From assembly GCA_038235385.1 (NCBI GenBank), contig JBBSTY010000019.1, forward strand, positions 1 to 37,388: 37,388 nucleotides of DNA, read 5' to 3'. The DNA comes from JBBSTY01 sp038235385. GTDB taxonomy: Bacteria > Actinomycetota > Acidimicrobiia > Acidimicrobiales > Acidimicrobilacustridaceae. The notes beneath the pieces are model-generated. The model did not search any database. It saw only the letters and a list, made by a program, of their open reading frames with translations, and was not told the origin of the DNA. Shown here piece after piece: positions 21,973 through 30,785 of this stretch. A program made the position numbers and the translations under genes. Position 1 is the stretch's first letter. Every line of letters starts with the position of its first letter.

Positions 21973-24183
21973 TCAGATGATGAGGTCCTGATCGAGGGTG
22001 ACGCCGCGGCCCTCACACTCGGGGCAGGTGGTGGCGAACGACTCGAGCAGGCCCTCGCCGATGCGCTTGCGGGTCATCTCCACCAGTCCGAGGTCGGTGA
22101 TGTCGAAGGCCTGGGTGCGGGTCTTGTCGCGGGCGAGCGCATCGCGGAACGCCTTGATCACGGCCTTGCGGTTCTTGTCGATCTCCATGTCGATGAAGTC
22201 GATGACGATGATCCCGCCGATGTCGCGCAGGCGCAGTTGCTTGGCGATCTCGTCGGCCGCCTCGAGGTTGTTGCGGAACACCGTCTCCTCGAGGTTCGAC
22301 GAGCCGACGTTCTTGCCGGTGTTGACGTCGATCACGGTGAGGGCCTCGGTGTGCTCGATGATGAGCGAACCGCCCGACGGCAGCCACACCTTGCGGTCGA
22401 GCGCCCGGTGGAGCTGCTCGTGCACGTGGTGGCGCTCGTAGATCGAGAGTGGCTCGACCTTCTTGTCGTAGAGCTGCACCCGGTCGGCGAGCGCCGGTGA
22501 GATGGCGCCGACGTAGCTGCGCACCTCCTCGAAGAGCTCGGGATCGTCGATGACGATGGCGCGGTAGTCGTCGTTGAGCTCCTCGCGGATCACCCGAACC
22601 GCCATGTCGGGCTCGCGGTAGAGCAGGGCGGGCTTGTTGGTGCGGGCGGCGAGCGCCTCGATCTGTTGCCACTGGCTGGAGAGCTGGGCGACGTCGCGCT
22701 CGATCTCGGTGGCGGTGACCCCGGCGGCGGCGGTGCGCACGATGAGGCCGTGGCCCTTGGGTCGGGCCTTGTCGAGGATGCCGCGCAGCCGCTTGCGCTC
22801 GTCGTCGGGGAGGCGCTTGGAGATCCCGTAGGTGGAGCTGTTGGGGATGAGCACCACGAACCGTCCGGGGAGCGAGACCTCCTGGGTGAGACGCGCCCCC
22901 TTGTGGGCGATGGGGTTCTTGGTGACCTGGCAGATGATGGTCTGCTTGGCGTGGAGGATGTCCTCGATGCGCGCCTTCTGCGGCACCTTCTCGTCGACGT
23001 CGTCGGGGTCGTGGGACACGTCGCTGCGGTAGAGCACGGCGTTCTTGGGCGTCGAGATGTCGATGAACGCCGCCTCCATGCCGGGCAGGACGTTCTGCAC
23101 CCGACCGAGGTAGATGTTGCCGTGGATCTGGGAGACGTCGTCGGCCGGGCGCGAGACGTAGTGCTCGATCAGGGTGCGACCCTCGAGCACGGCGATCTGG
23201 GTGGCCTTGGGTCCGACGCTGACCGCCATCAGGTACCGGCCGACGGGCCGGCCTTTGCGCTCGCGTCCGCCCCGACGGCGCAGCTCGTCCTCGTCGAGCT
23301 CCACCGGCCCCGATGCCATGACCGCCTGGACTGGCTCGGGGGCCTGGCCGCCACGGCGATCGGCGCCGTTGCGGCCGCCGTTGTCGCGCCCGCGCGTGTC
23401 GCCGCCACCCCGCCGCTTCCCTTGACCTTGACCTTGACCTTGACCCTGGCCCGACGGCTGACCCTGGCCCTTGCTCTGGTCCGAACCGGCGTCGCCGCCC
23501 TTGGCGCCGCCCCCGCCGCCGCGACCGCCACGACCGCCACGACGTCGACGGGGTTGGGTCTTGGCCGACGCGAGACCGTCGCCGTCGGCATCGGCCCCCG
23601 GCTCACCCACCGGGACCGGTGCGGGACGGGTGTCGCCGATCCTGGGCTTGCGACCGGACCCGGGGGCGCCGTCTCCCGAGCCGTCCGGACCGGCGGTGAC
23701 CGGCGCCGTGACGGATCCCGACGGGGCGGCCGATCCCTCGGGCGGGGGCGAGGGGTCGCCGGTGGCCGCACCGGTCGATGCGTCAGCCGTCGGCGCTCCT
23801 GGTGTCGACGCCGTCGACGACGCGCCTGGTGTGGGCGCCGTGGACAACGCACCCGACGTGGACCCCGCCGAGCTCGACGCCGAAGGGCTGGGACCGCTGG
23901 AGGGCGCGGCGCCGCCGGAGCCGGACCCGGAGGAACGACTCGAGGTGGTGGGGCGCGTCGCGTCGGCGGTGGTGTCGGCGGCCGACGTGGACGACGTCAG
24001 GCGATCGGCGCTCGGGTCCGGGCCGGTGTCGTGCTCGGCGCCGTCGGAGGTGTCGTTGCGTTCACCGTTCGGGCGGGGGCGGTTGCGCCCCCCGCGCGAA
24101 CCTCGGCGGCGCTTGGCGCGGGCCGCCTCGCTCGCTGCGGTGTCGTCGTTGCCTGGTGGGCCATCGACCACGGGCTCGGTCAT
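21973..24183 (-). CDS. rne: Ribonuclease E/G family endoribonuclease
   Basis: 736 aa. The N-terminal 315 residues are low-complexity: basic (RRRGSRGGRNRPR), then Ser/Thr/Ala/Pro-rich, then Gly/Arg/Gln-rich. The catalytic region starts about residue 316 (GRYLMAVSVGPKATQIAVLEG) with the S1 domain (HGNIYLGRVQNVLPGMEAAFID). The metal-binding residues are D619 in TVIDVNTGK and D662 in IVIDFIDME, 43 residues apart as in E. coli RNase E (D303/D346). The Zn-link is C720-P-E-C723-x-G-R-G near the end. The enzyme cleaves single-stranded RNA in mRNA decay and rRNA processing. The disordered scaffold is at the N-terminus and none follows the catalytic part. It starts 15 nt after the DUF2344 gene with GAAGGGA as ribosome-binding site. 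Confidence 0.95.
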   Translation of the reverse strand: MTEPVVDGPPGNDDTAASEAARAKRRRGSRGGRNRPRPNGERNDTSDGAEHDTGPDPSADRLTSSTSAADTTADATRPTTSSRSSGSGSGGAAPSSGPSPSASSSAGSTSGALSTAPTPGASSTASTPGAPTADASTGAATGDPSPPPEGSAAPSGSVTAPVTAGPDGSGDGAPGSGRKPRIGDTRPAPVPVGEPGADADGDGLASAKTQPRRRRGGRGGRGGGGGAKGGDAGSDQSKGQGQPSGQGQGQGQGQGKRRGGGDTRGRDNGGRNGADRRGGQAPEPVQAVMASGPVELDEDELRRRGGRERKGRPVGRYLMAVSVGPKATQIAVLEGRTLIEHYVSRPADDVSQIHGNIYLGRVQNVLPGMEAAFIDISTPKNAVLYRSDVSHDPDDVDEKVPQKARIEDILHAKQTIICQVTKNPIAHKGARLTQEVSLPGRFVVLIPNSSTYGISKRLPDDERKRLRGILDKARPKGHGLIVRTAAAGVTATEIERDVAQLSSQWQQIEALAARTNKPALLYREPDMAVRVIREELNDDYRAIVIDDPELFEEVRSYVGAISPALADRVQLYDKKVEPLSIYERHHVHEQLHRALDRKVWLPSGGSLIIEHTEALTVIDVNTGKNVGSSNLEETVFRNNLEAADEIAKQLRLRDIGGIIVIDFIDMEIDKNRKAVIKAFRDALARDKTRTQAFDITDLGLVEMTRKRIGEGLLESFATTCPECEGRGVTLDQDLII
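23421..23444 (-). repeat. Four tandem copies of CTTGAC inside rne
   Basis: The hexamer repeats four times perfectly on the plus strand and encodes alternating Gly-Gln in the disordered N-terminal region of RNase E. It is in frame, so copy-number change would only alter linker length. Confidence 0.85.
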
Positions 24184-24198
24184 GGATGGGTTCCCTTC

Positions 24199-24918
24199 TC
24201 ATGACGCACGCGCCTCAGCGTGCGGCGCTCTCGTCGCGCCGGGCGGGAGTGGCTCCCGTCGCGCGCCGTCGAGCACGATCCATTGGTGTGTCCGGCGGAC
24301 GCTGCCTTCTTCGAGGGGGTCGCCGCCGGCGAAGCCCGACAGCGAGCTGACGAGCTCCGAGGGACGGACCCCACGGGGTTGGGTGGCCAGATCGGCCAGG
24401 AGGGCGCCGTCGTGATCGACCAGCAGCGCGGTGATGTTCGGGCGGATGTCGTCGTGGACGGCCTTGCCCTTGCGCTCACGGGTGACGGGAAGGGTGTCGG
24501 CGGCGAGGAGCAGCTCGACGGCGTCGCCGAGCTCGGCGGCCGAGCGGTCGGCGACCTCGATGCGCCACGAGCAGCTCACGACGGCCTCCTGCAGGGAGAG
24601 GTCCTTGCGGTCGACGACCGCCGCGTTGTCGATGTCGAGACCGAGGGGCAGCATCGGGCTGATGGTGCCCGGCAGCTCGTCGATCACCAGATCGTCGCCT
24701 TCGGGCTCACGGAAGTCGATGTCGAGGTACTCGCCCAGCGACTCGCCGCCCGTGGGTAGGGCGAGACCGAAGTGCATCTTGGGGCGCGGCGAGAAGCCCT
24801 CGGTGCTGGCCACCGGGAGCTGCGCCCGACGCAGGGCGCGTTCGAAGAGTCGAGCGACGTCGCGGTGGCTGGTGAAGCGCACCTTCCCGAGCTTGGTGTA
24901 CCGGAAGCGGACCCTCAT
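24199..24918 (-). CDS. DUF2344 / TIGR03936-family radical-SAM-associated protein
   Basis: 239 aa from the ATG at 24918; the family begins at this point (MRVRFRYTKLGKVRFTSHRD). Conserved elements: 'FTSHRDVARLFERALRRAQLPVASTEGFSPRPKM', in pieces, then a 'G-x-x-S-x-G-E-Y-x-D' stretch. In many bacteria this domain is fused to, or encoded next to, a B12-binding-type radical SAM protein, as here (61-nt gap). The biochemical function is unknown to me; the constant linkage to rne, rplU and rpmA suggests a role in RNA or ribosome modification. It is co-oriented with rne (15-nt gap). Confidence 0.88.
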   Translation of the reverse strand: MRVRFRYTKLGKVRFTSHRDVARLFERALRRAQLPVASTEGFSPRPKMHFGLALPTGGESLGEYLDIDFREPEGDDLVIDELPGTISPMLPLGLDIDNAAVVDRKDLSLQEAVVSCSWRIEVADRSAAELGDAVELLLAADTLPVTRERKGKAVHDDIRPNITALLVDHDGALLADLATQPRGVRPSELVSSLSGFAGGDPLEEGSVRRTHQWIVLDGARREPLPPGATRAPHAEARAS

Positions 24919-24979
24919 GTGACCGGACCGACCGGCGGCGTCGGCGCACCCGGGGCGCTGGCACCGACGGGCACGCGGC

Positions 24980-26971
24980 TCACGCCCGCTCCCCCGCCGC
25001 CACCGGTTCGGCGGCCGGACTCGAGGCGGGACGGGAGGACAGGAGGGTGACCGGGATCTCGCCGCCGACGGAGAGGTCCTGGCCCGTGCCCTGGCTCCCG
25101 CCGGCCGGCGGGACGGCCGAGGCCACGACGTGTTCGATCGAGTAGCCCGTGCACGCCCCGCAGTCGTAGCACGGGGTCCACCGGCAGTCCTCGAGACCGA
25201 GCTCGTCGAGCGCGTCGCGCCACTCCTGCCACAGGAAGTCCTTGTGGAGCCCGGCGTTGATGTGCTCCCAGGGCAGCAGCTCGGACTCCTCACGGTGGCG
25301 GTACACGTACCACTCGAGGTCGAGCCCGTGGCGGGCCATGGCCTCGTACCAGAGGTCCTGCTTGAAGTGCTCGCTCCACTCCTGGAAGGTGCCGCCCGCG
25401 CGCCAGACGTCCTCGATGACCGGCCCGAGCCGGCGATCGCCACGCGACATCAGCCCCTCGATGATGCTGGCCTTGGGGTCGTGCCACTTGAGGTTGACGC
25501 CCTTGACCTTGCGGAGGTCGTCGCGCAACAGGTTGACCTTGCGCTGCAGCTCGATCGTGGTGTTCTGCCCGAACCACTGGAACGGCGTGAACGGCTTGGG
25601 CACGAACCCGCCGACCGACAGCGTGACCGAGGCGTTGTGCTTGTGGTGCGCCTTGCCGATCTCTACCACGTTGCGACCCAGCTCGGCGATGCCGAGGGTG
25701 TCCTCGTCGGTCTCGGTGGGCAACCCGGTGAGGAAGTACAGCTTCATGCGCCGCCAGCCCTGCGAGTAGGCCGAATCGACCGCGGCGTAGAGGTCCTCCT
25801 CGCGGATCAGCTTGTTGATGACCTGGCGCATGCGCCACGTGCCTGCTTCGGGCGCGAAGGTGAGGCCGGTGCGGCGGGCCTTCTGGATCTGCGCGGCGAT
25901 GCCGACGGTGAAGGCGTCGACCCGCAGCGACGGCAGCGACACTGAGACGGGCAGGTCGTTGAGGGTGTCGGTGACGGTGTCGCGGACGATGCCCTCGATC
26001 CCGCTCATGTCGGCGGTGGACAACGAGGTGAGCGCCACCTCGTCGTAGCCGGTGCGGGCCAGGCCGGCATCGATCATGGACCGCACCTGCTCGGCCGGAC
26101 GCTCACGCACCGGCCGGGTGATCATCCCGGCCTGGCAGAACCGACACCCGCGCGTGCAGCCCCGGAAGACCTCGACGTTGAGGCGGTCGTGGACCACCTC
26201 GGTGAGCGGGACCAGCTGGTTCTTGGGGTACGGCCACTGGCCCAGATCGGCGATGGTGCGCTTCTCGACCACGGCCGGGACGTCGGGGTGACGGGGCGTG
26301 ACCGCCTTGAGCTCGGCGCCGTCGTACTCGACGTCGTACATCGACGGCACGTACACGCCCGGCACCCGGGCGAGCTCGCGGAGCACGTGCTCGCGGGAGC
26401 CCTCGGACCGGCCGCTGGCCTTCCACGCGTCGACCACCTCGGTGATCTCGCTGACGACCTCCTCGCCGTCGCCCATCACGAAGAAGTCGACGAAGTCGGC
26501 GAGCGGTTCGGGGTTGTAGGCGCAGTGGCCGCCGACGCACACCAGCGGGTGCTCGGGCCGGCGCTCGGCCACCCGCACGGGCACGCCGGCGAGATCCACG
26601 CAGTTGAGCACGTTGGTGTAGTTGAGCTCCGCCGACAGGTTGAAGGCGAGCAGATCGAACTCGCCGGCGGGGCGGTGGGTGTCGACCGAGAAGAGCGGGA
26701 GGCCGCGCTGGCGCAACAGACCCTCGAGGTCGGTCCACGGGGCGTAGGACCGCTCGGCGACCGCATCGGGCCGCTCGTTGATGATCTCGTAGAGGATCTG
26801 CAGACCCTGGTTGGGCAGCCCGATCTCGTAGGTGTCGGGGTAGATCAGCAGCCAGGCGACGTGCCGGGGATCGTGGTCCGGGGTCTGCGCCCCATCCTCG
26901 AGGCCGATGTAGCGGGCGGGTTTCTGGACCTTGGCGAGGATCGGTTCGAGCTGAGGCCAGATGGACGTCAT
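24980..26971 (-). CDS. TIGR03960-type B12-binding-domain/radical SAM protein
   Basis: 663 aa. The N-terminal part (to about 240) is a B12-binding-like Rossmann region (LLIYPDTYEIGLPNQG, VCVGGHCAYNPEPLADFVDFFVMGDGEEV in pieces). The radical SAM core has the [4Fe-4S] motif C272-TRG-C276-RF-C279, and 'GLTFAPEAGTWRMR', 'KLYFLTGLPTETDED'. Near the C-terminus is a second Cys cluster, PCYDCGACTG. The last 40 residues are Ala/Pro-rich. These proteins use S-adenosylmethionine radical chemistry; the substrate of this family is not established as far as I know. It pairs with the DUF2344 gene downstream. A TAGCCT box ends 9 nt before the ATG, separating it from the rodA operon upstream. Confidence 0.9.
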   Translation of the reverse strand: MTSIWPQLEPILAKVQKPARYIGLEDGAQTPDHDPRHVAWLLIYPDTYEIGLPNQGLQILYEIINERPDAVAERSYAPWTDLEGLLRQRGLPLFSVDTHRPAGEFDLLAFNLSAELNYTNVLNCVDLAGVPVRVAERRPEHPLVCVGGHCAYNPEPLADFVDFFVMGDGEEVVSEITEVVDAWKASGRSEGSREHVLRELARVPGVYVPSMYDVEYDGAELKAVTPRHPDVPAVVEKRTIADLGQWPYPKNQLVPLTEVVHDRLNVEVFRGCTRGCRFCQAGMITRPVRERPAEQVRSMIDAGLARTGYDEVALTSLSTADMSGIEGIVRDTVTDTLNDLPVSVSLPSLRVDAFTVGIAAQIQKARRTGLTFAPEAGTWRMRQVINKLIREEDLYAAVDSAYSQGWRRMKLYFLTGLPTETDEDTLGIAELGRNVVEIGKAHHKHNASVTLSVGGFVPKPFTPFQWFGQNTTIELQRKVNLLRDDLRKVKGVNLKWHDPKASIIEGLMSRGDRRLGPVIEDVWRAGGTFQEWSEHFKQDLWYEAMARHGLDLEWYVYRHREESELLPWEHINAGLHKDFLWQEWRDALDELGLEDCRWTPCYDCGACTGYSIEHVVASAVPPAGGSQGTGQDLSVGGEIPVTLLSSRPASSPAAEPVAAGERA

Positions 26972-26980
26972 GTCCGCCCC

Positions 26981-26986
26981 AGGCTA
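26981..26986 (-). promoter_or_regulatory. Predicted -10 box (TAGCCT) of radical SAM-DUF2344-rne
   Basis: TAGCCT on the minus strand ends 9 nt before the ATG at 26971. The 104-bp gap after rodA also contains a short GC hairpin (27044-27058), so a transcript boundary here is plausible. Confidence 0.4.
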
Positions 26987-27043
26987 CCGGAGAACGCCCC
27001 GGCTCTGGGTACCAGGGACGGGCACGGCCGACAACGGCAACGA

Positions 27044-27058
27044 CCGGGGCCGCCCCGG
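27044..27058 (-). terminator. Short GC hairpin after rodA
   Basis: CCGGGG (27044-27049) and CCCCGG (27053-27058) flank a 3-nt loop, 17 nt after the rodA stop. No T-tract follows. It could end the mre-mrd operon transcript. Confidence 0.35.
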
Positions 27059-27075
27059 GCGATCGCCGCCTCGGA

Positions 27076-28224
27076 TCAGCGGAAGCGGCGCATGTGGACG
27101 TTGAGGACCAGTCCGATGGCGGCGAACGAGGCGATGGTGGTGGTGCCGCCATAGGACATGAACGGCAGGGGGATGCCGGTGACCGGCATGATTCCCATGG
27201 TCATGCCCACGCTCTCGAAGAGCTGGAACACCAACATGGCCAGCACCCCGACGCAGATGAGCTGGCCGAGCTCGTCGCGGGCGAGGGCCGCCGTGCGCCA
27301 GATGCGCCAGATGATCACCGCGAACAGCCCGAGGAAGGTCGCCCCACCGATGAACCCGAGCTCCTCGCCCACCACGGTGAAGATGAAGTCGGTCTGCTGC
27401 TCGGGCACGAAGCGCAGCTGGGTCTGCTTGCCCTCGAAGAGCCCGCCGCCGCTGAACCCCCCGCTCTGGATGGCGATGAGCGACTGGCTGAGGTTGTACG
27501 AGGCGGTCTCGTCGGCGTTCTCGGGGTCGATGAAGACGGTCAGGCGGTCCTTCTGGTACTCCTTGAGCACGTTCGACTGGAGGGCCCCGTAGACGAACAC
27601 GACACCGACGACGGTGAGCACGAGGATGTGGCGTCCCTTGACCCCGCCCATCAGCAGCATCGCCATGGTGATGGCGACGAACACGAGCACGGTGCCGAGG
27701 TCGGGCTGCAACATGATGAGACCCATGGGCAGGCCGGCGACGCCGAGGGCCATTGCGAGGCGCCGCAGATCGATGTCGCCGCGCCACAGCGCCAACAGGC
27801 TGGCCAGGCTGACGATCACGACGAGCTTGGAGAACTCCGACGGTTGGAACTGGAAGGGGCCGAAGGCGAACCACGCCTGGGCGCCCTTGGCCTCGCTGCC
27901 GAGCGGCGACACCACCAGCAGCAGCAGCGCCACCATCCCGCCGTACAGGAACACGGCCCAGTCGCGGAGCTTGCGGTAGTCGAGGACGGCGGCGGCGATC
28001 ATCACGCACACCCCGATCGCCATGAACATGAGTTGGCGGCGCACGTAGGACTGGTCGGCGACATCGTCGTTGCCGCGCGTGGCGCTGAACACCATCACGG
28101 TGCCGAGCGCCGCGACCGCGAGCGTGCAGACCACGAGCACGGGATCGAGGTGACGCAGCGGCGCCGACGAGTCGCGGCGGCTGCGGTCGGGACCGGAGCG
28201 GTTTCGGGGGGCGGTGATCGCCAT
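27076..28224 (-). CDS. rodA: Peptidoglycan glycosyltransferase RodA (SEDS family)
   Basis: 382 aa. The start is the ATG at 28224, which shares one base with the mrdA stop (TGATG), indicating coupled translation. About ten membrane segments. SEDS motifs include 'MVFSATRG', 'FQFQPSEFSKL', 'LQPDLGTVLVF', 'QSLIAIQSGGFSGGGLF', 'QTDFIFTVVGEELGFIGG' and 'TGIPLPFMSYGGTTTIA'. RodA polymerises lipid II into glycan strands during elongation, in complex with PBP2 (encoded directly upstream) and guided by MreBCD. Its presence with a full mreBCD set implies lateral-wall, rod-type growth; mycobacteria and corynebacteria, which grow from the poles, lack MreB. Confidence 0.96.
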   Translation of the reverse strand: MAITAPRNRSGPDRSRRDSSAPLRHLDPVLVVCTLAVAALGTVMVFSATRGNDDVADQSYVRRQLMFMAIGVCVMIAAAVLDYRKLRDWAVFLYGGMVALLLLVVSPLGSEAKGAQAWFAFGPFQFQPSEFSKLVVIVSLASLLALWRGDIDLRRLAMALGVAGLPMGLIMLQPDLGTVLVFVAITMAMLLMGGVKGRHILVLTVVGVVFVYGALQSNVLKEYQKDRLTVFIDPENADETASYNLSQSLIAIQSGGFSGGGLFEGKQTQLRFVPEQQTDFIFTVVGEELGFIGGATFLGLFAVIIWRIWRTAALARDELGQLICVGVLAMLVFQLFESVGMTMGIMPVTGIPLPFMSYGGTTTIASFAAIGLVLNVHMRRFR

Positions 28225-30785
28225 CAGGGCACCCGCACGGCGGCGGACCCGGAAGGGTCGGCTCCGACGCGCGTCCCTCGTCGTCGTCGTCGCCGCCGAC
28301 GACGCCGTCGGCGGTCGAGACCGAGCGCCCCCAGACCGACGACCGGGATGACGGGACCGGCGACGATGCCTTCGGGTGAGACGCCATCGGCGTCGGTGCC
28401 GACCGGCGCGGTGTCGTCGAGGACCCGGCTGGACGGTGTCGTGTTGACGGCCGGGTCGAGGGTCGACGGCGGGGTCGGGTAGGTGGTGGGCGTGTCGTAG
28501 GTGACCGGGGGCTGGTAGGTGGTCGACCCCCCCGTGCCCGACGGATCGGTGCCAGTGGCGCCGGAGTTGCCGGTGGCGCCCGTGGTGCCCGTCGCTCCGG
28601 TCGGATCGGTCCCGGTTCCGGTCCCGCCCGACGGCGTGGTGCCGTCGGCCGGCGTGGCCGATTCGGCGGCGACGACCCCGTCGAGCGCGCAGTCGTCGGT
28701 GTCGACCACGGCGTTGCCCTCGGAGTTGGTGGTGACCGTGGGCGAGGTGCCCGTGCCGGCCGCGGCCGCGCAGTCGTCGGTCTGGCCCGACACGTGCTTG
28801 AAGATGGTCTTGACGACCGGTCCGGCGGCGTCGGCGCCGAACCCGGACTCCTCGAGCACGGCCATGGCCACGAACTGCGGGTCGTCGGCCGGGCCCACGC
28901 CGATGAACAGCGAGCTGTCGGCCAGGTTGTTGGCCGCTTCGGCGGTGCCGGTCTTGGCCATGACCGGCCACGCCCTGGTGTCGAAGTCCGAGAAGAGCGC
29001 GTACCCGGTGCCGCCCGGATCGGCGGTGACCCCGCGCAGGCCGCGCTCGATGGGCTCGAGGATCCGCGGCGGGAGGTCGATCTGGTTCAGGACGCCGTTG
29101 TCGACCGTCCGCACCAACGGGCACGAGTCGTCGGCGGGGTCGCACGTGTCGACACCGAGCGTCGCCGGATCCACCCCGGGTTCGACGCTGCCGGGCTTGA
29201 GCACCCGCAGCACGAGGTTGGGGCGATGGAGGGTGCCGCCGCTGGCGAGGGCGGCATAGGAGTTCGCCATCTGCAACGGCGTGGCCAGCATGTCGCCCTG
29301 ACCGATCGACAGGTTGACGCTGTTGCCGGTGTACCAGTCCGGCGAGGTCTGCGGGTTGGCCTGGTCCTCGGGCGACATCGCCTCGTAGAGCTGGCGCTTC
29401 CAGGCCGGATCGGGGATGACGCCGGCGAGCTCGCCGGGGAGTTGGATGCCGGTGGGAGCGCCGAAGCCGAACGCACGTGCCGCGTTCTGGATGCCGTCGC
29501 CGTACTGGTCGCGCTGGTTCCAGAACTGCTCGCCCAGCTTGTAGAAGTACACGTCGCTCGACACCGTGATCGCCCGGGCGAGGTCGACGGAGCCCTTGGG
29601 TTCGCCCCCGGCGTTCTGGAACCGCTGGTTACCGATCTCGATGTAGCCGTTGTCGGCGACGTACGTGCCCGGATCGATGACGCCGGCGTTGGCGGCGGCG
29701 AAGCCGGTGACGGTCTTGAAGGTGGACCCGGGCGCGTACAACCCACCGATGGCCCGGTTGATCATCGGGTTCTCCACCGGGTCGCCGCCGATGAGCTCCT
29801 TGTAGCGGTCGGTGCTGATGCCGTTGACGAACTCGCTCGGGTCGTAGGTGGGGTACGACGCCATGGCCACCACGTTGCCGTTGCGAGGATCGAGCACCAC
29901 CGAGGCGCCCGCCGGGGCGCGGGCGCGCTTGCCGTCCCGGGTGAAGCCCCTTGCCCGGGCCTCGTCGAGCTGGGCGACGAGCTTGGCTTCGGCGACCTCC
30001 TGGGTGCCGATGTCGACCGTGAGCTGCACGTCGCTGCCCGGCACCGGTTTCTGGTACCCGATCTGGCGCACCACCTTGCCGTTGGAATCGATCTCGACCT
30101 TCTTGATGCCCGGGGTGCCCCGCAGGTCGTCCTCGAAGGTGCGCTCGATGCCGGTGCGGCCGATGTTGGAATCGGGTTGGTACGGCTTGGCGATGGTCTT
30201 GGGCTCGGCCTTGGTGCCCATCTTGGCGGTGAGCTCGTCTTGGGAGATGCGCCCGACGTAGCCGACGACGTGCGCCGCGAGGCTGCCGTGGGGGTAGGCA
30301 CGCACCGACTCGCGGTGCACCGCGACCGCGGGGAACTCGTCGGCCCGTTCGGCCAGGTAGATCATGAGGTCGTCGGGGACGTCGATGGCCACCGGGATGG
30401 GCTGGATCGGGCTGTACTGGGGGTCCTGGAGACGGCGCTCGATCCAGGCGACCTTGGTGGGGATTCCCGAGCGCGTGAGCTCGGTGGCGACGCGCAGCAC
30501 GACGCGGTCGCGCTCGTCGGTGTCGAGCTTCTTGAGCTCCTGGGGCTCCATGGTGACCACCAACGACGTGCGGTTGTCGACGAGCACCTGACCGGTGGCA
30601 TCGAGCAGGCGCCCCCGCGGTGCCTCCTCCTGGATCACCCGGACCCGGTTGGCGGCGGCCTCGACCTCGCCGCTCTCGGGCGACATCACCTGGAGGTAGT
30701 AGAGCCGGGCGAACAGCGTGGCGAACAGCGAGAACACGACGATGCCGAGGATGCTCAGGCGCAGGCGCGGCGAATCAGCGTCCAT
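28224..30785 (-). CDS. mrdA: Penicillin-binding protein 2, elongasome transpeptidase
   Basis: 853 aa, longer than the usual 600-700. One membrane anchor (about 9-27), the dimerisation domain with 'RGRLLDATGQVLVDNR', then the transpeptidase domain with S354-T-F-K357 (active serine), S409-S-D411 and K611-T-G613. It cross-links peptidoglycan during elongation together with RodA. From about residue 690 there is an extra extracellular tail rich in Thr, Gly, Pro and Val, ending in a moderately hydrophobic stretch (GIVAGPVIPVVGLGALGL) and twelve consecutive arginines (825-836), then about 17 residues. This end looks like a second membrane segment with a cytoplasmic basic stop. It overlaps mreD by 11 nt and rodA by 1 nt. 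Confidence 0.94.
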   Translation of the reverse strand: MDADSPRLRLSILGIVVFSLFATLFARLYYLQVMSPESGEVEAAANRVRVIQEEAPRGRLLDATGQVLVDNRTSLVVTMEPQELKKLDTDERDRVVLRVATELTRSGIPTKVAWIERRLQDPQYSPIQPIPVAIDVPDDLMIYLAERADEFPAVAVHRESVRAYPHGSLAAHVVGYVGRISQDELTAKMGTKAEPKTIAKPYQPDSNIGRTGIERTFEDDLRGTPGIKKVEIDSNGKVVRQIGYQKPVPGSDVQLTVDIGTQEVAEAKLVAQLDEARARGFTRDGKRARAPAGASVVLDPRNGNVVAMASYPTYDPSEFVNGISTDRYKELIGGDPVENPMINRAIGGLYAPGSTFKTVTGFAAANAGVIDPGTYVADNGYIEIGNQRFQNAGGEPKGSVDLARAITVSSDVYFYKLGEQFWNQRDQYGDGIQNAARAFGFGAPTGIQLPGELAGVIPDPAWKRQLYEAMSPEDQANPQTSPDWYTGNSVNLSIGQGDMLATPLQMANSYAALASGGTLHRPNLVLRVLKPGSVEPGVDPATLGVDTCDPADDSCPLVRTVDNGVLNQIDLPPRILEPIERGLRGVTADPGGTGYALFSDFDTRAWPVMAKTGTAEAANNLADSSLFIGVGPADDPQFVAMAVLEESGFGADAAGPVVKTIFKHVSGQTDDCAAAAGTGTSPTVTTNSEGNAVVDTDDCALDGVVAAESATPADGTTPSGGTGTGTDPTGATGTTGATGNSGATGTDPSGTGGSTTYQPPVTYDTPTTYPTPPSTLDPAVNTTPSSRVLDDTAPVGTDADGVSPEGIVAGPVIPVVGLGALGLDRRRRRRRRRRRRGTRVGADPSGSAAVRVP

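Noticed and set aside
22666..24204. Long plus-strand open frames opposite rne
   Set aside because: They mirror the low-complexity region and the catalytic domain of RNase E; no protein-like motifs or ribosome-binding site.
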